DNA of 23,234 bases, taken from the NCBI GenBank assembly GCA_031549885.1, contig JAVBPD010000040.1, positions 1-23,234 on the forward strand, in the 5' to 3' direction. The notes under the pieces were generated by a model. That model had not been told where the DNA came from, did not search any database, and worked only from the letters and a program-made list of their open reading frames with translations. The translations under genes were made by a program, and so were the position numbers. Within the stretch, counting starts at the first letter, position 1, and every line of letters begins with the position of its first letter. The stretch comes from WQUF01 sp031549885 (GTDB taxonomy: Bacteria; Bacillota; Clostridia; Clostridiales; Clostridiaceae). Below are positions 15,951-23,234 of the stretch, piece after piece.

Positions 15951-17354
15951 GTGGGGAATTTGTTTAGACAAAGCCTTAAAACTCAGCTTACACTTGTTAT
16001 TGCTTTAATTGTATTTTTAACAGTTGGCCTTATTAGTGCTTTATCAAATATTTTTATAGGTAAGCAATTTGAAGATTATAAGGTAAATCAAGAAGAAAAG
16101 AATATGGAAGATATTGTTGTACAGTTGTGTGCACAATATGATAAGGGCAGAAAGACATTTGATGAAGGATTTGTTCATGCTATAGGCATGAGCGCTTTAA
16201 ATAGAGGATATATAATATCTGTAGATGATGAGAGTAAAAATACTGTTTGGGATGCACGAACATGTGATATGACTGCTTGTGAGCAGATGATGAATGATAT
16301 GTCAAAATACATGATTGCAAAATATCCAAGCTTAAAGGGGCAATTTACTGATAAATACTTTCCTTTAACTTATAATGAAAAACAAATTGGTATAGCCAAG
16401 ATAAGTTATTATGGACCATATTTTTTAAATGAAAATGATTTTAATTATTTAAGCAGATTAAACGCAATTTTAATAATTATTGGGGTTTCATCTTTAATTT
16501 TTTCAGTAATTATAGGGCTTATTATATCTAAAGGCATAAGCAATCCTATTTTAAAGAGCATTGTTGTAACAAAACAAATATCAAATGGAGATTATTCTCA
16601 AAGATTAAATGAAAATACCACAATAAAAGAAGTAAATGATCTTATTTTATCGGTAAATAATTTGGCAAAGTCTTTAGAAAGCCAAGAGAAGCTAAGGAAG
16701 CAGCTTACTGCAGATGTAGCACATGAACTAAGAACACCTATAACAACACTTCAAACACATGTGGAAGCTATGACAATTGGCATATGGGAACCAACACAAA
16801 ATAGGCTTGAATCATGTTATGATGAGATCTTGAGGATAAGTAAATTAATAATGGATTTAGAGAGCATAGCTAATGTGGAAAGCAACATTTTAAATTTAAG
16901 TAAGACTAGAATTAATGTAAAGGAATTAGTCCAAAAAAGTCTAATAAATCTTGAACTTGATATTAATAAAAAGAATTTAGACACAAGTGTTTATGGTGAA
17001 TGTTCTAGCATTTTGGCAGATGAAAATAGGATAACTCAAGTATTAATAAATCTTTTAACTAATGCAATTAAATATACAAATGAAAATGGAGAAATTAAAA
17101 TTAATTTAGAGAATTTTAATGATTTTGTTAAAATTTGCATAGAAGATAATGGAATAGGCATTTCTGAAGAGGACTTACCATATATTTTTGAAAGATTTTA
17201 TAGAGCTGATAAATCGAGAAATAAAATGACTGGTGGCACAGGAATTGGGCTTGCAGTTGTAAAATCCATAGTGGATGTTCATGGAGGAAAGGTATATGTT
17301 GAAAGTAAGTTAAATGAGGGATCTTTGTTTACGGTTTTATTGCCAATAAATTAA
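15951..17354 (+). CDS. Sensor histidine kinase, probable copper sensor
   Basis: 467 residues. TM1 is at about 12-36 and TM2 at about 171-193, enclosing an external sensor domain of about 135 residues. HAMP follows (about 194-246), then HisKA with His258 (ADVAHELRTP) and HATPase with NLLTNAIKY, EDNGIGI and GGTGIGLAVV. The external domain holds a Cys/Met cluster around 105-121 (CDMTACEQMMNDMSKYM), plausible as a metal site; this is inference. GTG start immediately after the regulator stop, with GGAGAG ahead; a TTG at 15960 is an alternative. It is the last gene of the operon and the partner of the upstream regulator. Confidence 0.92.
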   Translation: MGNLFRQSLKTQLTLVIALIVFLTVGLISALSNIFIGKQFEDYKVNQEEKNMEDIVVQLCAQYDKGRKTFDEGFVHAIGMSALNRGYIISVDDESKNTVWDARTCDMTACEQMMNDMSKYMIAKYPSLKGQFTDKYFPLTYNEKQIGIAKISYYGPYFLNENDFNYLSRLNAILIIIGVSSLIFSVIIGLIISKGISNPILKSIVVTKQISNGDYSQRLNENTTIKEVNDLILSVNNLAKSLESQEKLRKQLTADVAHELRTPITTLQTHVEAMTIGIWEPTQNRLESCYDEILRISKLIMDLESIANVESNILNLSKTRINVKELVQKSLINLELDINKKNLDTSVYGECSSILADENRITQVLINLLTNAIKYTNENGEIKINLENFNDFVKICIEDNGIGISEEDLPYIFERFYRADKSRNKMTGGTGIGLAVVKSIVDVHGGKVYVESKLNEGSLFTVLLPIN

Positions 17355-17355
17355 A

Positions 17356-17397
17356 AGAAGCTCATAAGTTTAATTGTTATAAAACTTATGAGCTTCT
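17356..17397. terminator. Bidirectional terminator between copper operon and rubrerythrin
   Basis: A perfect 16-bp stem (17356-17371 with 17382-17397) and a 10-nt loop. It serves the plus-strand operon and is placed to end the minus-strand rubrerythrin transcript, whose stop is at 17405. Confidence 0.8.
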
Positions 17398-17404
17398 GCA
17401 GTTG

Positions 17405-18004
17405 TTAAATTGGATAAATTTCTTTGTGAGCTATTTTAAAATAATTTTGTTCATGGTGACAGGCAGGACATATATCAGGGGCAGAGTTTCCTTTAACTCT
17501 ATAACCACAATTGCTGCATTCCCAAACCACTTCATAGGGCAAGCTGTAAAGCATATTGTTTTTAAGTCTTTCTAGTAAATTTAAAAATCTTTTTTCATGT
17601 CTAAACTCAACAGTTGCAATTTTAGAAAAGGAAGTATAAATTTCTGGAAACCCTTCTCTTTTAGCGTCTTTGGCAAAGGAAGGATATAACTTTGACCATT
17701 CATCTAATTCACCTTTTGCAGCATAAGCAAGATTGTTTGGTGTTTTTGACATTCCAGTTGCAACAAGAACATCTGGGTTTAAATATTCAGCTGGTAAACC
17801 GCCTGATAAATATTCAAAAAACATTTCTGCATGGCCTCTTTCATTATCTGCAGTTTCAAGAAAAGCTTGTTTAATAGTTTCAAAGCCTTCTTTTTTGGCA
17901 ACTTCAGAATAAAATAGATACCTTGTTCTTGCTTGACTTTCGCCAGCAAAAGCTTTTGCAAGATTTATAGCTGTCATAGTGCCAGATAGGTTGTATTTGG
18001 GCAT
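17405..18004 (-). CDS. Rubrerythrin (peroxide-reducing diiron/rubredoxin protein)
   Basis: A 199-residue cytoplasmic protein that reduces hydrogen peroxide in anaerobes. The ferritin-like diiron domain (1-150) has ligands Glu22 (GESQARTRY), Glu55/His58 (ERGH), Glu99/Glu102 and Glu133/His136 (EFRH). The C-terminal rubredoxin-like iron site has Cys163/166 (CSNCGY) and Cys179/182 (CPAC). Domain order and length are those of classical rubrerythrin. AAAAGGAA precedes the ATG. It is probably part of the oxygen-stress response and is transcribed alone or after the exporter gene 37 bp upstream on the same strand. Confidence 0.95.
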   Translation of the reverse strand: MPKYNLSGTMTAINLAKAFAGESQARTRYLFYSEVAKKEGFETIKQAFLETADNERGHAEMFFEYLSGGLPAEYLNPDVLVATGMSKTPNNLAYAAKGELDEWSKLYPSFAKDAKREGFPEIYTSFSKIATVEFRHEKRFLNLLERLKNNMLYSLPYEVVWECSNCGYRVKGNSAPDICPACHHEQNYFKIAHKEIYPI

Positions 18005-18041
18005 ATTATTCCTTTTAAATTGCTTATGACTATATATATTC

Positions 18042-18629
18042 TTATAGTATTAAAGAAATAACACAATAAATTAATAAAATTGATAATATTATATTTAAGA
18101 TTTTATAATGCTTTTTAAATAATACGTTAAAGCCCACACCGAAGGTATTCCAAAGTATTGTACATAACAATCCCATCAATGAAAGTGCTAATATAAAAAA
18201 TGATAGTATATTGAAAGTTTTAAAATGAGGTAAAATAAATGTGGACATTGAAGTTATGCCATAAATTATTAGCTTTGGATTAATAAATTGAAGGAGCATT
18301 CCATTTAAAATCAATTTTTTTTCATCTATTAGATTATCGCTTTCTTCTTTAGGTTTATCTTTTAATGTTTTATAAGCTAAATAAAGTATATAAACAGCTC
18401 CAGCATATTTAATAAATGGAGCTATTTTTGGCATTAAATTAAACAAAATGGTTCCCAAAAAAGTGCAAAGTGAGATGATAATTAAAAACCCTATAAATAC
18501 CCCAAAACAGAATTTTAATCCCTTTTTAAATCCGTATTTGCTGCCACATGTCATGGCCATAATATTGTTTGGTCCAGGAGTTATGGCTGTTAAAAAAATA
18601 TAAGAAAAGAATGCAAAACCATTAAACAT
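18042..18629 (-). CDS. LysE/RhtB-family amino-acid exporter
   Basis: A 195-residue membrane protein with about six hydrophobic segments. The N-terminal LTAITPGPNNIMAMTCGSKYGFKKGLKF is the family signature (PGPN followed by G-x-x-G). A charged loop (KDKPKEESDNLIDEKK) separates the halves, and FINPKL begins the second. Members export amino acids such as lysine, threonine, homoserine, cysteine or O-acetylserine; the substrate here is unknown. GAGGTGAAAT precedes the ATG. It is divergent from an XRE-cupin regulator, the usual sign that the regulator controls it. Confidence 0.9.
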   Translation of the reverse strand: MFNGFAFFSYIFLTAITPGPNNIMAMTCGSKYGFKKGLKFCFGVFIGFLIIISLCTFLGTILFNLMPKIAPFIKYAGAVYILYLAYKTLKDKPKEESDNLIDEKKLILNGMLLQFINPKLIIYGITSMSTFILPHFKTFNILSFFILALSLMGLLCTILWNTFGVGFNVLFKKHYKILNIILSILLIYCVISLIL

Positions 18630-18655
18630 ATTTCACCTCTTAAAAGTGTATGATA

Positions 18656-18719
18656 TAATATACAAAATGATCAGTATATTATTCTGTATTATATATAATA
18701 CGATTTGTATTGTATATTG
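18656..18719. promoter_or_regulatory. Divergent regulatory region with 16-bp palindrome
   Basis: GTATTATATATAATAC (18686-18701) is a perfect palindrome containing a TATAAT. It is flanked by AATATACA (18656-18663) and an inverted TGTATATT (18712-18719). It lies between the exporter and XRE-cupin genes and is a likely operator for the regulator. The high AT content lowers certainty. Confidence 0.45.
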
Positions 18720-18749
18720 TCAATAAAAAATAGAACTGGAGATATTAAA

Positions 18750-19304
18750 TTGGAAAATATAAATTTAATAATAGCAGAAAATTTAAAAAAATTAAGAGAA
18801 GAAAGAAATTTAAGTTTAGATGGTACTTCAAAAATAACAGGAGTGAGCAAAAGTATGCTCGGTCAAATTGAAAGAGGTGAAGTAAACCCAACTATTTCAA
18901 CAATATGGAAGATTGCTAATGGTTTTAAAATATCATTTACAAAAATTATGGAGATAAAAGATGATGATTTTAAATTAATTCATAAAAAAGAATTAAAGGC
19001 ATTTACTGAAGATGAAGGAAGATTTAAAAAGTATTGCTTTTTGCCTTTTGAAGAAAATAGAAGATTTGAAATATATTATACTGAGCTTGAAGTAAATGGG
19101 TATCTTCGTGCTGAGCCTCATATTTTAGGTGCAGAGGAATTTATAACTTTATTCTCTGGAAGCCTTGAAATTTCAGTTAATGGTGAGATATTTAATATAA
19201 ATGATGAGGGGTTTCTGCATTTTAAAGCTGATTGCTCTCATTCATATAAAAATGTAGGAGAGTCAAAATGTATATTTAATGCGGTTATTTATTATCCAAA
19301 ATAA
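18750..19304 (+). CDS. XRE-family regulator with C-terminal cupin sensor
   Basis: About 184 residues. The N-terminal HTH (IAENLKKLREERNLSLDGTSKITGVSKSMLGQIERGEVNPTIST) is followed by a cupin domain (about 105-180; RAEPHILGAEEFITLFSGSLEIS and DCSHSYKNVGESKCIFNAVIYYP), the usual small-molecule sensing fold. The open frame extends upstream to 18705, but GGAGA (18738-18742) sits 7 bp before a TTG at 18750, which fits the family length. It is divergent from the LysE-type exporter and precedes a peptidase gene by 14 bp. It probably represses or activates both. Confidence 0.9.
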   Translation: MENINLIIAENLKKLREERNLSLDGTSKITGVSKSMLGQIERGEVNPTISTIWKIANGFKISFTKIMEIKDDDFKLIHKKELKAFTEDEGRFKKYCFLPFEENRRFEIYYTELEVNGYLRAEPHILGAEEFITLFSGSLEISVNGEIFNINDEGFLHFKADCSHSYKNVGESKCIFNAVIYYPK

Positions 19305-19318
19305 TTTTGAGGTGAAAT

Positions 19319-20476
19319 ATGAATGAGTTTCTTTATAAGCTTAACAAATTTCAATGGGAAAACTATATTTATGATAAACATCATGATTTAAATATTATTT
19401 GCAATGAAATATATGACTATCTTGATAAAAAGAAAAATTTAGCTACTTTAAGTAAAAGTGAACTTAGACGATTAGTGGAAAATGATCCTTCTACTGTCAT
19501 TATTAGAAATAAAATTGATTATAGCTATAATGATAATTTTAAAGAAGATATAAAGATAGATGTCTTTTCTTTAATGGATGCTCGAAATAAGGTTTCTAGA
19601 GAATTTTATTTTAAAGGATATGTAGATTTAGTTATGTACTGCGAAAACTTAGATTTTCAAAAGCTTAAATGTTTAATTGATGAATATATAGAAAAAAATT
19701 TGTCTTCTGTAAAAAGATTAACAGATAAATATTATTTAACATGGGAAAATTGGTTTTTTAATCTTAAAAATATTGAATCTATTGATTTAAAAGATATAGA
19801 AGTTGATTTTCTTATAGATAGTTTTTTAAGAAAATTTGGTTTTGAGGAAGTGCTTGGTAAAATAACCATTGTATATCATAAAGATATGGGTTATTGTACA
19901 AAAATTTCTCAAGATGATATACGAATATGCATTAGAGAGCCTAATTCAATTTTTGATCTAAGAACATTGTTTCATGAATTAGGTCATGGTATTTTGTATT
20001 ATTATGTAAGTAAAGAAAAAGATGAGGAGTTTTTTAATATAACTGGATGTTTTGATGAATTTTCTGCTGTTCTTATGGAAAATTTAGCTATGAATATTAT
20101 GTTTTCAGGTGATCTTTCAGAAAAGATGAAAGATATTATAAATTTGGAATATATGAGAACTGCTTTAAGTGCTTCATTTGAATTTGATCTATGGAATTCT
20201 AAAATAGATCCTGAAGAACTGTATATTAAACATTATTCAAAATTGGGATTGCAAATGAATAATAAAAATCCTTGGTATAAAGATAGTTTTAGAAGCCTTG
20301 ATAGCATGTATATTCATAATTATACTCTTGGTCAAATTATTGCTGAAAAGTTAATAAAATCCATGTGTAAAAAATATAATGAGGATAATATAAAAATTGG
20401 GAAATATATAAAAGAATTATTTAAAGAAAATTTAAATATTATAGAATTTTATGAAAAAAATTTGAAAATATTATAG
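19319..20476 (+). CDS. HELGH zinc metallopeptidase, M3-like
   Basis: A 385-residue protein with the zinc motif HELGH (219-223) and a downstream Glu at 247 (CFDEFSAVLMEN), as in gluzincins. The later HNYTLGQIIAEKL resembles the C-terminal substrate-binding part of M3/oligoendopeptidase or M2-like enzymes. It is shorter than typical oligoendopeptidase F (about 600 residues), and no signal peptide is seen, so a cytoplasmic peptide-trimming enzyme is likely. GAGGTGAAAT precedes the ATG. Its pairing with the XRE-cupin gene suggests a shared regulon with the amino-acid exporter. Family assignment is confident at clan level, less so below. Confidence 0.8.
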   Translation: MNEFLYKLNKFQWENYIYDKHHDLNIICNEIYDYLDKKKNLATLSKSELRRLVENDPSTVIIRNKIDYSYNDNFKEDIKIDVFSLMDARNKVSREFYFKGYVDLVMYCENLDFQKLKCLIDEYIEKNLSSVKRLTDKYYLTWENWFFNLKNIESIDLKDIEVDFLIDSFLRKFGFEEVLGKITIVYHKDMGYCTKISQDDIRICIREPNSIFDLRTLFHELGHGILYYYVSKEKDEEFFNITGCFDEFSAVLMENLAMNIMFSGDLSEKMKDIINLEYMRTALSASFEFDLWNSKIDPEELYIKHYSKLGLQMNNKNPWYKDSFRSLDSMYIHNYTLGQIIAEKLIKSMCKKYNEDNIKIGKYIKELFKENLNIIEFYEKNLKIL

Positions 20477-20510
20477 AACTTAAATATTATTGAATTTTAT
20501 AAAAGGAGGT

Positions 20511-20543
20511 CTTATAATAATGTATACTATACATTATTATAAG
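20511..20543. repeat. 33-bp near-perfect palindrome
   Basis: Arms 20511-20526 and 20528-20543 are perfectly complementary (16 bp) around a single C at 20527. It starts right after AAAAGGAGG (20501-20509) and contains the ATG at 20520. It could be a strong operator, a hairpin controlling translation, or a terminator-like structure after the peptidase gene. Confidence 0.65.
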
Positions 20544-20549
20544 AAATAA
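20520..20549 (+). CDS. Possible 9-residue leader peptide
   Basis: ATG at 20520, 10 bp after AAAGGAGG, encodes MYTIHYYKK then TAA. The ribosome binding site is excellent and has no other start within range, but the reading frame lies inside the 33-bp palindrome. It may be an artefact of a truncated gene start rather than a real leader. Confidence 0.25.
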   Translation: MYTIHYYKK

Positions 20550-20584
20550 TGTGTAGTATATTTAGCATTATTGGAGGTGGTAAC

Positions 20585-20927
20585 GTGAGTTTAACTTCTC
20601 ATGAAAATATATTAAAGGTTTTAACAGCCTTTAATCCATGGTGGAAATCTGGAATTATACGTCCGGAGTTCAGCAAAACATATAAACGTTTTGCGTATTT
20701 CTTGATGAAGTTCAATATGCTGCTGATTGGGATCAGTGGGTTAAAACAATCTACGATATTCATCCTTTATCTCATACAGTGCTAGTCCGATTTTGAAGAA
20801 AAAGGCTACTGAAAGCGGCGCTGGAAGGTGGACAGTCATACAGGTACCAACACTATCATTTTATGAATATTGTGAAATGTTGGAAATTAAAGATCGACCT
20901 GAGTTACCTCTTATTCTTTATCTATAA
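20585..20927 (+). pseudogene. Remnant of an AAA_14-type ATPase (ATPase with DUF4143 family)
   Basis: Three frames hold successive pieces of one protein. From GTG 20585 (after GGAGGTGG): SLTSHENILKVLTAFNPWWKSG and PEFSKTYKRFAY, the family's N-terminus. Then in another frame from about 20695: VFLDEVQYAADWDQWVKTIYD, the Walker B region. Then in the third frame from about 20784: SPILKKKATESGAGRWTVIQ and VPTLSFYEYCEML, the conserved segment after the core, ending at TAA 20925-20927. Walker A and neighbouring residues, expected between the first two pieces, are deleted, and the C-terminal domain is gone. It is inactive. Confidence 0.82.
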
Positions 20928-21234
20928 ATTATTATTGATTTTACCAAGAATTCTTTTATATAATCGTATAATCTTTTATATCATCAAATTCTAAAGATTC
21001 AAAATTCATTTTAATAATAGCTTTATTGAAACTTTATGGCGAATTAAAAAAATTGCTTAACTTTATTTAAGTTAAGCATAAGAGTATAAAATTTAGTTAT
21101 TACATATTTCTGTTTAATTATAATATACCATATGATTATTTCCAACAATAGCCATTTTTTATTCATTATTATTTTTAGATTTTGAAATTTTTAACTATTA
21201 AATATTAAAAGAAAACATGTATTCTATATTTTTA
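20928..21234. other. AT-rich intergenic region before addB
   Basis: No gene is supported. On the minus strand, a 17-codon coding-like run begins MNFESLEFDDIKDYTII near 21012 and meets a stop; it could be a fragment of an older gene. The hairpin at 21054-21078 is the only clear structure. Confidence 0.4.
21054..21078 (-). terminator. Hairpin with T run on the minus strand
   Basis: TGCTTAACTT (21054-21063) pairs perfectly with AAGTTAAGCA (21069-21078) across a 5-nt loop. The run of seven A just before it makes a canonical terminator when read on the minus strand. No minus-strand gene lies upstream of it in the window. Confidence 0.55.
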
Positions 21235-21243
21235 TGCTATAAT
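21235..21243 (+). promoter_or_regulatory. Extended -10 promoter for addB
   Basis: TGCTATAAT is an extended -10 element, 38 bp upstream of the addB start. No convincing -35 box is seen, which is common with extended -10 promoters. Confidence 0.5.
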
Positions 21244-21281
21244 AATATAAAATATTTCTAATTTAGATTTGAGGTTGAGTT

Positions 21282-23234
21282 ATGTCACTAAGATTCATAT
21301 TTGGAAGAGCAGGAAGCGGAAAAAGTTACTATTGCTATGAGGACATTAAAAAAAATTTTAAAGAAAATAATGATAACTTGATTTTAATTATTCCAGCAAA
21401 CATTAACTATGAAGTAGCAAAGAAAGTTTTAGATTTTGTGGGAGATGGTGCTCCATTAAAAGTTCATGTTTTAAGTTTTAAAAGGCTTGCTTACAGGATA
21501 TTTAATGAGCAAGGAGGCATAAAGAAAGAATTAATAGGCAAAGCTGGAAAAAACATGCTTATTTATTATATTTTAAATAATCATGTAAATGAAATGAAAA
21601 TTTACAAAAATCCTGCTAAATTAGTAGGTGTGACAAGTGAATTTAATGAAATAATTACAGAATTTATTCGATATGGTATATCGTTTTCCATGCTTAAACT
21701 TGCTATTTTAAACATGGAAAATAAAGAATTAAAAGCAAAGCTTGAAGATATTGCTTTAGTATATAATGATTATTTGGAAAAATTAAATGAAGATTATTAT
21801 GATAAAGAAGAAGAATTAAGTTATGTTTTAGATAAAATGGAAGGGGCAAATTTATTTAAAAATAGCAGAGTATGGATTGATGATTTTATTGATTTTACTC
21901 CCAATCAATACAATGTTATAAGTAAGCTTTTAAAGATATGTAAAAATGTAAATATAACATTAAATATTTCCGGAGATGATAATAGGGATATTTTTAATCC
22001 TTTAAGATTTACTGAGGATAAACTTTTAAGGCTTGCCAAAGAAAATAATGTTTCTCTTGATAAACCAGCCGAAATTGGATGCTTTCCTTGTAAAAGATTT
22101 GATAAATCTGAAGATCTTGCATATCTTGAAAAAAATATCTTTTTATACCCTGTGAAACATTATGGTAAAAAACCAAACAATATAGAGGTTTTTAGAGGGA
22201 AAAATACATATTCAGAAGTGGAATTTGCAGCTAGAAAAATAAGCGAGTTAGTTCGTGAAAAAGGTTTAAGATATAAAGATTTTGCTATAATATGCAGCTG
22301 TCTAGAAGTATATGAAAGTTTAATTGAAATAATGTTAAAAGAATATGAAATTTCATTTTTTTTAGATAAAAGAAGGCAATGCAAAGGCAATAATCTTCTT
22401 ATGGCAATTTTTTCATCTTTAGAAGTTGTTATAAAAAATTTTAATTATGAAAGCATTATTTCCTTTCTAAAAAGCGGATTTATTAAAGTTTCTGATGAGG
22501 AAATTTCAAATGAAGAAAATAGAAATAAAATAGATAAGTTTGAAAATTATCTTTTAGCTACAGGTATTAAGGGTAAAAAAATGTGGCTTTTAACAAGCAA
22601 ATGGGATTATTATCCTTTTAGGATAAATTCAGAAGAGATTTCTGAAAAAGAAATTAAATACATGGAAGAGATTAATAATATAAAAAATTTTATTGCAGAA
22701 AAGTTTATATCTTTAAACCATGCATTATCGAAGAAACAAAAGGTTAGTTTTTTTTGCAAAGAAATGTACGATTTTCTTTTAGCTTTTAATTTTCCTAAAT
22801 CTATTGAAGATACTTTAGTAGAATTTAGAAAGAACAAAATGGAAGATAAATTCAATGAATACAAGCAAATATGGAAAATATTTATCGATATATTAGATGA
22901 ACTAGTAGAGGTATTAGGAGATGTTAAAGTAACTTTAGATGAATTTTATAAAATGCTTTTTTCAGCTATTGAAGATTACGATATTGGAGTAATACCATCA
23001 AGCGTTGATGAGGTTATGGTAAGTGATGTTTCAAGGTGGGTAAGCAAGTCTGTTGATTATTTGTTTATTTTAGGTGTAAATGACACTCTTTTCCCACAAA
23101 TACCTATTGAAAGCGGCTTATTATCAGATCAAGATAGAGAGTCTCTTTTAAATAAAGGGGTTGAATTATCAAACTCATCAAAAGCTAAATTATTAGAATC
23201 TAATTATAATGTGTATAAAACAATTACTTCTGCA
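21282..23234 (+). CDS. addB: Helicase-exonuclease AddAB subunit AddB, partial
   Basis: The frame is open from ATG 21282 to the window end, 651 codons of a protein usually about 1,150 residues. AddB works with AddA to process double-strand breaks for recombination. The N-terminus has MSLRFIFGRAGSGKS, the Walker A motif. The segment FFLDKRRQCKGNNLLMAIFSSLE fits the family's conserved run with YLDKRR and P-L. Near the edge, PSSVDEVMVSDVSRWVSKSVDYLFILGVNDTLFPQIP matches the family's V-G-x-R-S-x-x-LFLVGVNDG-FP pattern. The usual VPEQ motif after the first strand is replaced by IPANINYE. GAGGTTGAG precedes the ATG. An addA gene is expected just downstream. Confidence 0.88.
   Translation, partial: MSLRFIFGRAGSGKSYYCYEDIKKNFKENNDNLILIIPANINYEVAKKVLDFVGDGAPLKVHVLSFKRLAYRIFNEQGGIKKELIGKAGKNMLIYYILNNHVNEMKIYKNPAKLVGVTSEFNEIITEFIRYGISFSMLKLAILNMENKELKAKLEDIALVYNDYLEKLNEDYYDKEEELSYVLDKMEGANLFKNSRVWIDDFIDFTPNQYNVISKLLKICKNVNITLNISGDDNRDIFNPLRFTEDKLLRLAKENNVSLDKPAEIGCFPCKRFDKSEDLAYLEKNIFLYPVKHYGKKPNNIEVFRGKNTYSEVEFAARKISELVREKGLRYKDFAIICSCLEVYESLIEIMLKEYEISFFLDKRRQCKGNNLLMAIFSSLEVVIKNFNYESIISFLKSGFIKVSDEEISNEENRNKIDKFENYLLATGIKGKKMWLLTSKWDYYPFRINSEEISEKEIKYMEEINNIKNFIAEKFISLNHALSKKQKVSFFCKEMYDFLLAFNFPKSIEDTLVEFRKNKMEDKFNEYKQIWKIFIDILDELVEVLGDVKVTLDEFYKMLFSAIEDYDIGVIPSSVDEVMVSDVSRWVSKSVDYLFILGVNDTLFPQIPIESGLLSDQDRESLLNKGVELSNSSKAKLLESNYNVYKTITSA

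Noticed and set aside
20549..20785. A 78-codon plus-strand frame as an intact small gene
   Set aside because: Its first half matches the N-terminus of an AAA_14 ATPase, and the rest is out-of-frame translation of the Walker B region, so it is part of a pseudogene.

Overview
The base composition (very AT-rich), the strong AGGAGG-type ribosome binding sites, the lipobox lipoproteins and the family mix (rubrerythrin, Opp transporter, ClpP, AddB) point to an anaerobic low-GC Gram-positive, most likely Clostridium or a close relative. This is a chromosomal segment with mostly housekeeping and accessory metabolism. It also carries several decaying genes and some unexplained inverted repeats. No rRNA, tRNA, CRISPR array or intact insertion sequence was seen.

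Layout. (1) 1-989: the tail of a broken gene, a near-consensus promoter with no gene behind it, and a hairpin-rich leader-like region ending in a long stem. (2) 990-7133: a complete oligopeptide ABC transporter operon (lipoprotein SBP, two permeases, two ATPases) with an internal hairpin after the SBP gene and a small membrane protein coupled to the last ATPase. Its codon use looks less AT-rich than its surroundings. (3) 7182-9124: a Dabb-domain protein; a toxin-antitoxin locus with an intact ribbon-helix-helix antitoxin under an 18-bp palindromic operator and a broken Doc toxin; then an AraC-type DNA-binding protein overlapping a clpP paralogue. (4) 9260-11428: a secreted Ig-like protein and a convergent GNAT acetyltransferase, separated by a 144-bp element with 26-bp imperfect inverted ends. 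(5) 11484-17397: a copper-handling operon of a cupredoxin-like lipoprotein, a CopA-type Cu+ ATPase with duplicated metal-binding domains, an unknown lipoprotein, and an OmpR-type response regulator with its histidine kinase. The kinase's external domain is rich in Cys and Met. A perfect 16-bp-stem hairpin closes the operon. (6) 17405-20476: rubrerythrin and a LysE-type exporter on the minus strand, divergent from an XRE-cupin regulator and a HELGH metallopeptidase. (7) 20511-23234: a near-perfect 33-bp palindrome, an AAA_14-type ATPase pseudogene spread over three frames, and the first 651 codons of addB, which runs off the window.

Functional reading. The Opp operon imports peptides. The copper operon probably senses copper outside the membrane and induces export plus extracytoplasmic binding. 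The XRE-cupin, LysE and peptidase genes could form an amino-acid or peptide homeostasis unit. Nothing here is a clear new defence system. The most unusual points are the copper operon's gene set, the AraC-HTH/ClpP pairing, the 144-bp inverted-repeat element and the two decayed loci (Doc and AAA_14).
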